Assembly (NCBI RefSeq): GCF_001679325.1 | Contig: NZ_LZMX01000001.1 | Source: Haemophilus_D parainfluenzae_AD | GTDB taxonomy: Bacteria; Pseudomonadota; Gammaproteobacteria; Enterobacterales; Pasteurellaceae | Length of the DNA: 64,000 bases | Strand: one strand, 5' to 3' | In this document: positions 42,944 to 51,803 of the stretch, in pieces | Layout of the letters: each line of letters starts with the position of its first letter | Position numbering within the stretch: the first letter of the stretch is position 1 | Program-made: the position numbers and the translations under genes | The notes under the pieces: model-generated | What the model saw: the letters and a program-made list of their open reading frames with translations, nothing else | Databases searched by the model: none | What the model was told of the DNA's origin: nothing

Positions 42944-43651
42944 ATGAAAATTAATACTCCGATCTTCAATGATCAACAAAAACGTTTTGCTTTAATTTTA
43001 TTAAGCTTATTTCACATCTTCATCATCACAGCCAGTAACTATTTCGTTCAAATTCCATTTGAAATCAATTTAAAATTGACCGCACTTGGTTTTGCTGATG
43101 ATTTCTCATTCCACAGCACATGGGGCACACTCACTTTCCCATTCATTTTCTTAGCCACTGATTTAACAGTACGTGTATTTGGGGCGAAAGAGGCACGTTG
43201 GATCATTTTTATCGTGATGCTCCCCGCACTTATCGTGAGTTACATTGTTTCTGTTATTTTTTCTGATGGACAATATCAAGGTTTAAGTGCATTAAGTGAA
43301 TTCAATATGTTTGTTTTCCGTATTGCATTTGCGAGTTTCTGTGCTTATGTTTTCGGTCAATTATTAGATGTCTTAGTATTCAACCGCTTACGCCAATTAA
43401 AAACTTGGTGGATTGCACCGAGCAGCTCAATGACATTTGGTTCCCTTGCGGATACCTTTATGTTCTTTTGTGTCGCATTTTATAAAAGTAGTGACCCATT
43501 TATGGCAGAACATTGGTTTAGCCTTGGATTTGTCGATTACTTATTTAAATTATTTGTCGGTATTGTCTTGTTTGTGCCTGCTTATGGCGTGGTACTGAGC
43601 ATGATCTTACGTAAACTTCAATCTCTCGCAAGCTCTCGTCAGTTTGCTTAA
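42944..43651 (+). CDS. yhhQ: Queuosine precursor transporter YhhQ
   Basis: 235 aa, with about six hydrophobic segments. It belongs to the YhhQ/COG1738 family, which imports 7-cyano-7-deazaguanine or 7-aminomethyl-7-deazaguanine for tRNA queuosine. Typical residues are ATDLTVRVFGAKEARWIIF, NRLRQLKTWWIAPSSSMTFGSLADTFMFF and GFVDYLFKLFVG. The start is set by a preQ1-I riboswitch only 8 nt upstream, which strongly supports the substrate assignment. An MFS transporter gene follows after 14 bp with no terminator between, so it is probably co-regulated. Confidence 0.94.
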   Translation: MKINTPIFNDQQKRFALILLSLFHIFIITASNYFVQIPFEINLKLTALGFADDFSFHSTWGTLTFPFIFLATDLTVRVFGAKEARWIIFIVMLPALIVSYIVSVIFSDGQYQGLSALSEFNMFVFRIAFASFCAYVFGQLLDVLVFNRLRQLKTWWIAPSSSMTFGSLADTFMFFCVAFYKSSDPFMAEHWFSLGFVDYLFKLFVGIVLFVPAYGVVLSMILRKLQSLASSRQFA

Positions 43652-43665
43652 CTTAAGGAAATAAA

Positions 43666-44982
43666 ATGACTGAAACCCTTTCTCTTAGAGCCAAAATAGA
43701 ACAAAGCCCAATGGGGGCTTATCAATGGATGATTGTGGTCATGGCTGCCATCATGAATTTACTTGACGGCTTCGATGTATTAGCCCTTGCCTTCACGGCA
43801 ACAGCCATTCGTGGCGAATTTGGTCTCACGGGGATTGAGTTAGGTTATTTATTAAGTGCCGGCTTATTTGGTATGACCGCAGGCTCACTTTTCCTTGCAC
43901 CACTTGCAGATAAAATTGGTCGTCGCCCATTGTTATTAATGGCAGTATCACTCTCTGCTATCGGTATGTTAGGCTCTGCGTTTATTTCACAATATCAGTG
44001 GCTCGGTTTCTGGCGCGTTATCACCGGTCTTGGTGTTGGCGGTATTTTAGTGGGTACAAACGTGATCACCAGTGAATACTCTTCTCGCAAATGGCGTAGC
44101 TTTGCAATCAGTGTCTATGCTGCTGGTTTTGGTATCGGTGCGGTATTAGGTGGGATGTTCGCTGTGATGCTGCAAGGTGAATATGGCTGGCGTTCCGTGT
44201 TTTTAGCGGGTGCTATCTTGACCGGTTTACTTTTAGTGGTTTTATTTATTTGGTTACCGGAATCCATTGATTTCCTCACATCTAAACAACCTAAAAATGC
44301 AGAAGTGCGGTTAAATTTAATTGCAAAAAAAATTGGTTTAGCCGGTGATTGGAAACTTCCAGAAAAAGCGGAAAAAGTTAAAACTAAATTGCCTATTAGC
44401 CAATTATTCAGCGAGAAATACTTACATTCTACCCTGTTAATTTGGACGGCTTTCTTTGCGATCATGTTCAGCTTCTATTTTATTAGCTCATGGACACCAG
44501 CCTTATTAAAAGAAGCGGGCATGACGACAGAGCAAAGTGTGAGTGTAGGGATGATGATTTCATTAGGTGGCACCTGCGGCGCCTTAATCTATGGCTTACT
44601 GGCTAGCCGTTGGACAGCTCGTGGCGTGTTAATTTTATTCACCGTCTTATCTTCCGCAGCGATCATCACCTTTATCTTATCCTCATCTGTTTTATGGATT
44701 GCAATGGTATTCGGTATTTTAGTTGGTGCACTCATGAATGGCTGTATCAGCGGTCTTTATACCTTAAACCCACTTACTTATGATGCCGATATTCGTAGCA
44801 CCGGTGTAGGCTGGTCGATTGGTATCGGTCGTATTGGTGCAATTCTTGCTCCAACGATTGCCGGCCAATTATTAGATATGGGCTGGGACAAACAGAGTTT
44901 ATATGTGGGCGTGGGCTTTGTGATGTTAATCTCAACAGTCGCACTCTTTTTCTTAAAAAGCCGCTCAGAAATTAAAGCATAA
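43666..44982 (+). CDS. MFS transporter, AAHS (aromatic acid:H+ symporter)-like
   Basis: 438 aa with twelve predicted helices. The MFS/AAHS signature NLLDGFDVLALAFT (helix 1), loop 2-3 motif DKIGRRPLLLM, GLGVGGILVGTN (helix 4), and loop 4-5 segment SRKWRSFAISVYAAGFGIGAVLGG are clear. ITGLGVGG and WLPESIDFL are also MFS marks. The AAHS family transports aromatic acids and nicotinate-like molecules. The substrate here is unknown. It lies 14 bp after yhhQ in the putative preQ1-controlled operon, and a terminator follows. Confidence 0.75.
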   Translation: MTETLSLRAKIEQSPMGAYQWMIVVMAAIMNLLDGFDVLALAFTATAIRGEFGLTGIELGYLLSAGLFGMTAGSLFLAPLADKIGRRPLLLMAVSLSAIGMLGSAFISQYQWLGFWRVITGLGVGGILVGTNVITSEYSSRKWRSFAISVYAAGFGIGAVLGGMFAVMLQGEYGWRSVFLAGAILTGLLLVVLFIWLPESIDFLTSKQPKNAEVRLNLIAKKIGLAGDWKLPEKAEKVKTKLPISQLFSEKYLHSTLLIWTAFFAIMFSFYFISSWTPALLKEAGMTTEQSVSVGMMISLGGTCGALIYGLLASRWTARGVLILFTVLSSAAIITFILSSSVLWIAMVFGILVGALMNGCISGLYTLNPLTYDADIRSTGVGWSIGIGRIGAILAPTIAGQLLDMGWDKQSLYVGVGFVMLISTVALFFLKSRSEIKA

Positions 44983-44999
44983 TTTTAAAAAATATAACA

Positions 45000-45027
45000 A
45001 AAGGCGTAATAAACACGCCTTTTTTAT
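45000..45027 (+). terminator. Terminator after the yhhQ-MFS unit
   Basis: AAGGCGT (45001-45007) and ACGCCTT (45015-45021) are followed by TTTTATT. Confidence 0.85.
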
Positions 45028-45201
45028 TGAGTTGATAAAGTACTTATCCCTAGCCTTCAAATCAGAAAGATTCTCAAGTTATTTTATGTAACATTTTCTT
45101 CTAAAAATCCTTTGTTATCCATCTTGAATTTCAACGCATTATGGTGTTAAATCGGCGCATATTATAAGGGTATAAAATTATAAGAATAAGTGTAGGAATT
45201 T

Positions 45202-46029
45202 ATGTGCCAATTACTCGGAATGAACTGCAATACGCCGACGGATATTGTCTTTTCTTTTGAAGGCTTCCGTCGTCGTGCTGGTCTTACCGACTGCCATTCA
45301 GATGGCTTCGGTATCGCTTTTTTTGAAGGTCGTGGTGTGCGTATTTTTCGCGATAACCACGCAGCGTCTCAATCCCCTATTGCAGATTGTGTAAAACAAT
45401 ACAAAATCAAATCATTGAATGTGATTGCTCACATTCGTAAGGCAACGCAAGGCGGTGTCACCATTGAAAACACTCATCCCTTTATTCGTGAAATTTGGGG
45501 ACAAAACTGGGTCTTTGCTCACAACGGTAATTTAAAAGATGTTCCGGATATGTCTGAGAGTTTCTGCCAACCCATTGGTTCAACGGATTCAGAAGCGGCA
45601 TTTTGTTATATGGCGGAATATTTGAAAAATCGTTTCCGTCGTAAACCGTCTGAAATAGAAATTTTTGAAGCCATTCAAGACATTACCAAAGAGCTCTCAC
45701 AAAAAGGGACCTTTAACTTCATTCTTTCAAACGGAGAATGGATGATTGCCCACTGCTCAACCAATTTGCATTACTTAACACGTAAAGCTCCTTTTGGTAA
45801 AGCTCACCGCATTGATGATGATGGTGTCATTGATTTTAATGATTATGCAAAAGATGGCGACAAAGTCACCATCATTACGACGTTCCCTCTCACCAAAGAT
45901 GAGCCTTGGGTCAAAATGGAACATGGTGGTTTCGTCTTCTTCAAAGAAGGGGATAAAATTGCTGAGGTAGTAGGCGTGGCAAAAGAAATGGAAGATGACG
46001 GTACATTAGGCAATCGTGCAGCAGCCTGA
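45202..46029 (+). CDS. yafJ: Class II glutamine amidotransferase-like protein (YafJ)
   Basis: 275 aa. MCQLLGMNCNTPTDIVFSFEGF places the N-terminal nucleophile Cys at position 2 after Met removal. DCHSDGFGIAFF, NVIAHIRKATQGGVTIENTHPF and WVFAHNGNL are class II amidotransferase blocks. It lacks any synthetase domain, so its acceptor reaction is unknown, as for E. coli YafJ. It ends in an uptake-signal dyad shared with the convergent gor. Confidence 0.9.
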   Translation: MCQLLGMNCNTPTDIVFSFEGFRRRAGLTDCHSDGFGIAFFEGRGVRIFRDNHAASQSPIADCVKQYKIKSLNVIAHIRKATQGGVTIENTHPFIREIWGQNWVFAHNGNLKDVPDMSESFCQPIGSTDSEAAFCYMAEYLKNRFRRKPSEIEIFEAIQDITKELSQKGTFNFILSNGEWMIAHCSTNLHYLTRKAPFGKAHRIDDDGVIDFNDYAKDGDKVTIITTFPLTKDEPWVKMEHGGFVFFKEGDKIAEVVGVAKEMEDDGTLGNRAAA

Positions 46030-46044
46030 TAACAAATCAAAATA

Positions 46045-46087
46045 AAAAGTGCGGTCAAAAACATCAGAGATTTTGACCGCACTTTCT
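46045..46087. terminator. Inverted uptake-signal terminator between yafJ and gor
   Basis: AAAAAGTGCGGTCAAAA and TTTTGACCGCACTTTCTTT face each other across a 10-nt loop. They serve both convergent genes. Confidence 0.8.
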
Positions 46088-46097
46088 TTATCTGCAA

Positions 46098-47468
46098 TTA
46101 ACGCATTGTGACAAATTCTTCAGAACCTGTTGGGTGAATTGCCACCGTATTATCAAAGTCTGCTTTGGTTGCACCCATTTTGATTGCCACCGCAAAACCT
46201 TGAATCATTTCATCCACACCAAAACCAATGCCGTGTAAGCCTACGATTTTTTCGTCTTTACCGACACACACTAATTTCATTCGGCAAGGCTGGCGATGTT
46301 CAGTGACAGCGGTATACATTGCCGTGAAAGAGGACTTATACACTTTCACATTTTCTTCACCATATTGCTCAATCGCTTGCGGCTCTGTTAAACCGACTGT
46401 ACCAATTGGCGGATGGCTAAACACGACAGTTGGCACAAGATTGTAATCTAAATGCTCATTCGGTTTGTTATTGAATAAACGCTCGGACAAACGACGACCT
46501 GCCGCCACGGCAACTGGTGTTAATTCAATACCACCTTCGATAATATCACCTACCGCATAAATGCCAGGTACATTTGTATTTTGATATTTATCGACAATAA
46601 TTTGTCCACGTGAATTGGTTTTCACACCCGTTACTTCAAGATTAATCACATCAGTAGCAGGTTCACGACCAATCGCCCAAATTAAGGTATCCACTATGGT
46701 TTCACGGCCATCTTGTAATTTCAAGGTAAGCGAACCATCCGCATTTTTCAGTACTTCTTCAGGCAACGCTTTGGTATGTAATTGGATACCATCTTGTGCT
46801 AACACTTCAACCAAGGTTTCCACAATTAATGGATCTTGATTACGCAATGGGGCATGTTGGCGCACAAATAAATGGGTTTCGCTGCCTAAGCTATTTAAAA
46901 CACCCGCTAATTCAACCGCAATATACCCAGCGCCTACGACTGCAACACGTTTTGGTAATTCATTTAAAGCAAATACACCATTTGAATCAATCCCGTATTC
47001 TGCACCTTTTACCGCTGGAATACTTGGGCGACCACCCGTTGCAATTAAGATATGTTCAGCAGTCACTAACTCTGTTGAACCATCTGCATAGCTCACTTCA
47101 ATCGTTTTCGCATCTTTAAAACGTGCGAAACCATTTAGAACATCCACGTTATTTTTCGCTAATACATTATTGTAAGACGAATGAATACGACTGATGTAAG
47201 CTTGACGGCTCTCGACTAATTTCGCGTAATCAAACTTTTTCACTTCTACATCAAAACCATAAGCTGGCGCATAACTATTAATCGCTTCTGCAATTTGAGC
47301 ACCATAAAACATCACTTTTTTCGGTACACAACCTACGTTTACGCAAGTACCACCGAGATGTTTTGCTTCAATAATCGCACATTTTTTGCCGTAGCTTGCC
47401 GCACGGTTAATTGAGGCTATCCCGCCGGAACCACCACCGATAGCAATATAATCATAATGTTTAGTCAT
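46098..47468 (-). CDS. gor: Glutathione-disulfide reductase
   Basis: 456 aa. FAD/NADPH-dependent reduction of oxidised glutathione. FAD dinucleotide fold IGGGSGGIASINRAASYG, redox disulfide GGTCVNVGCVPKKVM (C-x4-C), NADPH fold VVGAGYIAVELAGVLNSLG with the Arg pair FVRQHAPLRNQD, second FAD block IYAVGDI, and the dimer-supplied base His in AIHPTGSEEFVTMR are all visible. HPTGSEE is typical of glutathione reductase (E. coli Gor), rather than of lipoamide dehydrogenase. Confidence 0.95.
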   Translation of the reverse strand: MTKHYDYIAIGGGSGGIASINRAASYGKKCAIIEAKHLGGTCVNVGCVPKKVMFYGAQIAEAINSYAPAYGFDVEVKKFDYAKLVESRQAYISRIHSSYNNVLAKNNVDVLNGFARFKDAKTIEVSYADGSTELVTAEHILIATGGRPSIPAVKGAEYGIDSNGVFALNELPKRVAVVGAGYIAVELAGVLNSLGSETHLFVRQHAPLRNQDPLIVETLVEVLAQDGIQLHTKALPEEVLKNADGSLTLKLQDGRETIVDTLIWAIGREPATDVINLEVTGVKTNSRGQIIVDKYQNTNVPGIYAVGDIIEGGIELTPVAVAAGRRLSERLFNNKPNEHLDYNLVPTVVFSHPPIGTVGLTEPQAIEQYGEENVKVYKSSFTAMYTAVTEHRQPCRMKLVCVGKDEKIVGLHGIGFGVDEMIQGFAVAIKMGATKADFDNTVAIHPTGSEEFVTMR

Positions 47469-47620
47469 TGTAATGATCCTTTTTTACTTACTAGAATTTT
47501 CTCCTATTTTGCCTAAAACTAAAGAAGAAAGCTATAAATTGATTTAATTGGGATTGTCTATATGAAAAGAAAGATCGCTCATTTTCAGCATAAATATCAA
47601 CATAAAAAGTAGATTTTCGT

Positions 47621-47626
47621 TATAAT
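47621..47626 (+). promoter_or_regulatory. -10 element for the thioesterase-hemH unit
   Basis: A perfect TATAAT preceded by TTCGT, 75 bp before the ATG. No convincing -35 lies at 16-18 bp, so assignment of the whole promoter is tentative. Confidence 0.4.
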
Positions 47627-47701
47627 GCCAGCTTGCCTCCAGCAAAAAAACAAGCATAAATCATCTTAAAAACTAATCAGCTTACCAAAGGAAAAACCGA
47701 T

Positions 47702-48121
47702 ATGGCAATCTGGAAAAAAGCATTCACACTTAAGCAGCTCAATGAAATGGGAAAACATTGTGCCGTTGGGCATTTGGGGATTGAGATTTCGGCTTATGGA
47801 GAAAACTGGATTGAAGCAAAAATGCCTGTTGATCATCGTACTACTCAGCCTTTTGGCTTATTACATGGTGGTGTGTCTGTTGCTTTGGCTGAAACTATTG
47901 GTTCATTAGCGGGATTTCTCTGTATAGAAGAAGGTCAAGCTGCCTTAGGATTAGATATCAACGCCAATCACCTTCGCCCAGTAAAACAAGGCGTTGTGAT
48001 CGCTAAGGCAATGCCTATTAGTTTAAGTAAAAATATCCACGTCTGGCAAATTGACATTCGTGATGAACAAGATAAACTCTGCTGCGTTTCTCGATTAACG
48101 CTTTCTATCAAACATTTATGA
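47702..48121 (+). CDS. Hotdog-fold acyl-CoA thioesterase (YdiI/PaaI type)
   Basis: 139 aa. The hotdog 4-hydroxybenzoyl-CoA thioesterase pattern HRTTQPFGLLHGGVSVALAETIGSLAG contains the catalytic-region HGG and the Glu of AETIG, and NANHLRPVKQGVV is also conserved. It is the family of E. coli YdiI (DHNA-CoA/acyl-CoA thioesterase) and H. influenzae HI1161. Its stop codon overlaps the hemH start (ATGA), so the two are translationally coupled, as I recall for HI1161-HI1160. The physiological acyl-CoA is unknown. Confidence 0.88.
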   Translation: MAIWKKAFTLKQLNEMGKHCAVGHLGIEISAYGENWIEAKMPVDHRTTQPFGLLHGGVSVALAETIGSLAGFLCIEEGQAALGLDINANHLRPVKQGVVIAKAMPISLSKNIHVWQIDIRDEQDKLCCVSRLTLSIKHL

Positions 48122-49089
48122 CTATAACTCAAAAAATTGGCATCATTTTAGCAAACCTTGGTACGCCTGATGCCCCGCAACCCTCTGCGATCTCCCGTTA
48201 TTTAGCGGCATTTTTAATGGATCCTCGCGTGGTGGATTTACCTCGTTGGAAATGGTATCCCCTTTTAAAAGCCATTATTTTACCGATGCGCTCTAAACGC
48301 ATTGCACAAAATTATCAATCTATTTGGACAGAACAAGGCTCTCCCCTACTTGCGATTACAAAGCAACAACAAGCCGGTTTACAAGCTTATTTAAATGAAA
48401 AAGGCATCAATGCGCAGATCGAAATAGCTATGACTTACGGCAATCCTTCGATGCAAAGTGCGGTCAAAAATTTACTTAAAAATGACGTAGAACGCATGAT
48501 TGTGTTGCCACTTTATCCGCAATATTCCAGCACAACAACAGGCGCATTAATCGATGCGTTCAATCGTGCCATTGCGCAAGAACGCAATATTGTACCTTTT
48601 GAGTTTATTCATTCTTATCACCTTGATGAAAACTACATTAATGCCTTAGTGGATTCAATTAAAGTGCGGTTAAAACCAGATGAGTTTTTGCTTTTCTCTT
48701 ATCACGGCATTCCGCTGCGTTATGAGAATATGGGTGATTATTATCGTCAGCACTGTAAACAAACCACCATTGCGATTGTGGATAAATTAGGTTTAACAGA
48801 AAACCAATGGAATATGACCTTCCAATCACGATTTGGGCGTGAAGAATGGTTACAACCTTATACCGATCACTTTTTAGAAGAAGCGGCTTCTCAAGGCATT
48901 CAGAAAATAGCTGTGATCTGCCCGGGCTTTTCGGTGGATTGCTTAGAAACCTTAGAAGAAATAGAGGTTGAAAATAAAGAGAAATTCTTGGCTCATGGCG
49001 GCGTTTCTTATCACTACATCCCTGCATTAAATGCAGAAAAAGCCCATATTGAAATGATGGCAGAATTGATTTTGGATAAGTTGCAGTAG
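48118..49089 (+). CDS. hemH: Ferrochelatase
   Basis: 323 aa. Inserts Fe2+ into protoporphyrin IX, the last step of heme synthesis. GIILANLGTPDAPQPSAISRYLAAFLMDPRVVDLPR is the typical start. The active-site His lies in FLLFSYHGIPLRYENMGD and the catalytic acidic run in VICPGFSVDCLETLEEIEVENKEKF. It overlaps the thioesterase stop by four bases. Haemophilus species retain hemH even where earlier heme steps are lost, so its presence alone does not prove heme prototrophy. Confidence 0.96.
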   Translation: MTITQKIGIILANLGTPDAPQPSAISRYLAAFLMDPRVVDLPRWKWYPLLKAIILPMRSKRIAQNYQSIWTEQGSPLLAITKQQQAGLQAYLNEKGINAQIEIAMTYGNPSMQSAVKNLLKNDVERMIVLPLYPQYSSTTTGALIDAFNRAIAQERNIVPFEFIHSYHLDENYINALVDSIKVRLKPDEFLLFSYHGIPLRYENMGDYYRQHCKQTTIAIVDKLGLTENQWNMTFQSRFGREEWLQPYTDHFLEEAASQGIQKIAVICPGFSVDCLETLEEIEVENKEKFLAHGGVSYHYIPALNAEKAHIEMMAELILDKLQ

Positions 49090-49243
49090 TAAATCTCCCC
49101 CTATCCCCCTCTTTACGAAAGAGGGGGATTTTATTGGCAAATAAATGCTCTCCGCTCTTAGCCCTCTCAAACACTCCCATAAAATATTAAAAGTAACTCA
49201 TAAAAAAGCCCCTCTTTCGTAAAGAGGGGTTGGGGAGATTTAA
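49090..49243. repeat. Inverted pair of hairpin units (REPIN-like) between hemH and the porin gene
   Basis: Unit A (49090-49130) reads AAATCTCCCCCTATCCCC then CTCTTTACGAAAGAGGGGG. Unit B (49203-49243), when reversed, reads AAATCTCCCCAACCCCTC then TTTACGAAAGAGGGG, so B is an inverted copy of A. Each contains an internal palindrome (12 bp and 9 bp). The ~72-bp spacer is unique-looking. No gene is present. A related single hairpin lies between leuA and leuB (12209-12232). Confidence 0.75.
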
Positions 49244-49252
49244 AAAGATAAG

Positions 49253-49283
49253 CAAAAAGGCGAACCTTTCGATTCGCCTTTTA
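49253..49283 (-). terminator. Porin gene terminator
   Basis: AAGGCGAA (49257-49264) and TTCGCCTT (49273-49280), with an A run that becomes a T run on the minus strand, lie 20 bp after the porin stop. Confidence 0.85.
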
Positions 49284-49304
49284 AGATTTCTTTCTAATCA
49301 AAGA

Positions 49305-50348
49305 TTAGAAGTATACACGCATACCTACACCGATAGCTCTGTCTTTAACTTTACCAGTATAAGTATCATTAGTGTAAGATTTAGTTGTTACGTATTTACC
49401 TTCTAAGAACACTACAACTTGTTTATGAAGTTTGTAGTCTGCACCAAGCAAGAAACCGTGAGTTTTATCTTTATTAACGTCACCTTTCACACGTTCGTAT
49501 AGGTAGTTACCATATACTTTAGACGCTGGCACAACTTGATATGCGAAACCAGGAGACACATAGAATTTGTTTGTTTTTGCATCATTCAATTTTTCATGAG
49601 CATAACCAAAGTCACCAGTTACTGTGAAATCAGCAAATTTATAACCTAACGATGCTAAAACACCATCTAAACGGTGTTTATATGATGCAGGATTTTCAAA
49701 GCTAGTATGGCCATAAGCTAAACGCGCATCTAAATCACCCACTGTGTATAACGCACCTACAGCATAAGCATTTTTGATACCTGGATTAAGCGGTTTGCCT
49801 TTTTCATTATTTTTTTGACCAAAGTTATAGTTTGCACTTAATTGTAAACCTTCAATACCTTTATAGTCATAACGAATTACGCCTGTACCCGCAGTTGGAA
49901 TATATTCTTCTTTTGGAATTAAACCATATTCATAATCAACTGCTTGGCTTAAATCATCTGCGATAGTTAATTGACGACCAAATGTGATATCGCCAGTAGC
50001 TTTACTACCTAAACCTACGTAAGCACGTTTAGCATAAAGTCTACCAAATTTATCACGAGAATCTGTATCATCAAAACGGAATTCTAAACGACCTAATGCA
50101 TAGAAATCGTTATCTAAGTTATGTTTTACAGTGATGCCGAAACGTGAGCCTGCATTACGTAAAGCTGAGTTAGTTTTTTTAGTTGATTTACCAGCGCGGT
50201 CGTACTCTTTTTTATCCGCTTTTTCCATAATTAAACGAAGAGAACCGTTTAACTCAACTTTAGTACCTTCGTTGTCGTAAACTACTGCTGCGTTTGCTGC
50301 TGAAGCGGCAAATGCAGAAACAATTAATGCTGCTAGTGTCTTTTTCAT
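49305..50348 (-). CDS. ompP2: OmpP2-type general porin
   Basis: 347 aa. Signal peptide MKKTLAALIVSAFAASAANA, then a mature start AVVYDNEGTKVELNGSLRL, which matches the H. influenzae P2 start in pattern. LRNAGSRFGITVKHNLDNDFYALGRLEFRF and VGLGSKATGDITFGRQLTIADDLSQAVDYEYGLIP follow the P2 barrel, and the C-terminal GVGMRVYF ends in Phe as porins do. P2 is the major porin and an important nutrient and NAD-uptake channel in Haemophilus. It is expressed from a strong promoter with a CRP site. Confidence 0.92.
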   Translation of the reverse strand: MKKTLAALIVSAFAASAANAAVVYDNEGTKVELNGSLRLIMEKADKKEYDRAGKSTKKTNSALRNAGSRFGITVKHNLDNDFYALGRLEFRFDDTDSRDKFGRLYAKRAYVGLGSKATGDITFGRQLTIADDLSQAVDYEYGLIPKEEYIPTAGTGVIRYDYKGIEGLQLSANYNFGQKNNEKGKPLNPGIKNAYAVGALYTVGDLDARLAYGHTSFENPASYKHRLDGVLASLGYKFADFTVTGDFGYAHEKLNDAKTNKFYVSPGFAYQVVPASKVYGNYLYERVKGDVNKDKTHGFLLGADYKLHKQVVVFLEGKYVTTKSYTNDTYTGKVKDRAIGVGMRVYF

Positions 50349-50435
50349 AATTGTTATTCCTTTTGGTTGTTACCGATGATTTTTGATTGAAGCAATTTTT
50401 CATAAAAAGTTCAATCTCCGAAATAGACGTCGCAA

Positions 50436-50463
50436 ATATTACAAAATAAACCTATAGTGTCAA
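50436..50463 (-). promoter_or_regulatory. Porin gene promoter
   Basis: On the minus strand TTGACA (50463-50458), a 16-bp spacer and TAATAT (50441-50436) form a near-consensus promoter about 90 bp before the ATG. Confidence 0.75.
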
Positions 50464-50487
50464 TGGAGGATCCCGACCAATGTTCTA

Positions 50488-50509
50488 AAATCCGATCAAG
50501 ATCACATTT
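50488..50509 (-). promoter_or_regulatory. CRP-N site upstream of the porin gene
   Basis: On the minus strand AAATGTGATC-TTGATCGGATTT matches the 22-bp CRP consensus at 19 of 22 positions by my count. Its centre lies about 70 bp upstream of the predicted start, a usual class I position. Confidence 0.7.
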
Positions 50510-50540
50510 TTTGAACAAAAAAGGATATTTTTTGAGCAAA

Positions 50541-51524
50541 CTAAGCGCATTCCACCGAAAATGAAATCACCTCTTTAATGCTTTTAGCGCCTAATGCAAT
50601 CATAATTAAACGATCAACACCTAAAGCAACGCCTGACGTATTCGGAATACCCGCTTGTAATGCAGCAAGAAAACGATGATCAATTTCACGTTGTGGCAAA
50701 CCAGCTCTTGCACGTAGGCGATTATCTTGCTCAAAACGATGTTGTTGTTCACGAGCATCTGTAAGCTCATGAAAACCGTTGGCTAGCTCTAATCCTTTAT
50801 AATAGAACTCAAAGCGTTCTGCTACTCGGCTATCTTCAGGACTAAGCTGCGCAAGTGCCGCTTGGGAAGAAGGGAAATGATAAACGGCGACTGGCGTCTC
50901 TTGACCAATTTTAGGTTCTACCACTTCACTGAATAGAAATTGTAATAAAGTATCACGATCCTCATCTTCATCTGACATAAAGTTGTATTTACGTGCAACT
51001 TCCACCAATTCTTGACGAGTCGCTGATAATGGATCTAATCCTACATATTCTTGGAAGACAAATTGATAACTTAAAGTTTCTGCGGGTTTACAATCGAGAA
51101 TCTGTTGTAGTAAATCATCGACTTCATTCATCAGACGGTACATATCAAAGTGCGGTCGATACCATTCAAGCATGGTGAATTCCGGATTATGGCGATTGCC
51201 CGCTTCTTCATTACGAAATACTTTGCCAATTTGAAAGATCGGTCCACTGCCTGCCGCCAGTAAACGCTTCATGTGATATTCGGGGCTTGTGGAAAGCCAG
51301 AGCGTTTTCGACAGTTCATCAAAAGGTGCAACAAATTCTGTATTAAAGGTGGAAAGATGAAGATCTGTCACGCCAAATTCACTTAAAACTGGAGTTTCTA
51401 CTTCTAGTAATCCACGTTCAGTAAAGAACTGGCGAATATCAGCAATAATTTTGGCTCTCGCCAATAAGTTTTTAATTGATGCGGAAGGTTGCCATTCTAT
51501 TTTTTTATCGCTAAGTGCGGTCAT
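50541..51524 (-). CDS. epmA: Elongation factor P lysine-(R)-beta-lysine ligase
   Basis: 327 aa from the ATG at 51522-51524, which has GGAG eight bases upstream. A GTG-started form six residues longer is less well supported. It is a truncated class II lysyl-tRNA synthetase catalytic domain that beta-lysylates EF-P. Class II motifs are RAKIIADIRQFFTERGLLEVETP (motif 1), FRNEEAGNRHNPEFTMLEWYRP (motif 2) and GIPNTSGVALGVDRLIMIALG (motif 3). The anticodon-binding domain is absent, as usual for EpmA (GenX/PoxA). Confidence 0.93.
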   Translation of the reverse strand: MTALSDKKIEWQPSASIKNLLARAKIIADIRQFFTERGLLEVETPVLSEFGVTDLHLSTFNTEFVAPFDELSKTLWLSTSPEYHMKRLLAAGSGPIFQIGKVFRNEEAGNRHNPEFTMLEWYRPHFDMYRLMNEVDDLLQQILDCKPAETLSYQFVFQEYVGLDPLSATRQELVEVARKYNFMSDEDEDRDTLLQFLFSEVVEPKIGQETPVAVYHFPSSQAALAQLSPEDSRVAERFEFYYKGLELANGFHELTDAREQQHRFEQDNRLRARAGLPQREIDHRFLAALQAGIPNTSGVALGVDRLIMIALGAKSIKEVISFSVECA

Positions 51525-51657
51525 TTTTTTCTCCGTTTTCACCTTTAAAATGAATTAGGCTATTGTAAACAAGAGTAATTTTTAACTCAATAATCCGACT
51601 AAATCATTCTTAAACGAAAACGGTTATCATCTAAAAATATATAAAAAAGTAACTTTT

Positions 51658-51671
51658 TTGAGTTAGATCAC
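51658..51671 (+). promoter_or_regulatory. FNR/CRP-family site upstream of frdA
   Basis: TTGAG-TTAG-ATCAC matches the FNR consensus TTGAT-N4-ATCAA at eight of ten positions. The extended right half (AGATCACACTTT) also fits CRP. It lies about 140 bp before frdA, fitting anaerobic induction of fumarate reductase. Confidence 0.6.
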
Positions 51672-51803
51672 ACTTTTGATATTTTATCCGTTCATTCGGG
51701 AAAAAAGGTTACTAATTTGTGAACAAAAGTGGCAGAATGACAGCGTATCACCTATTTATTTAGGGCATCTTATTTTTTTACTTTCTATTGATTGGAGGAC
51801 ATC

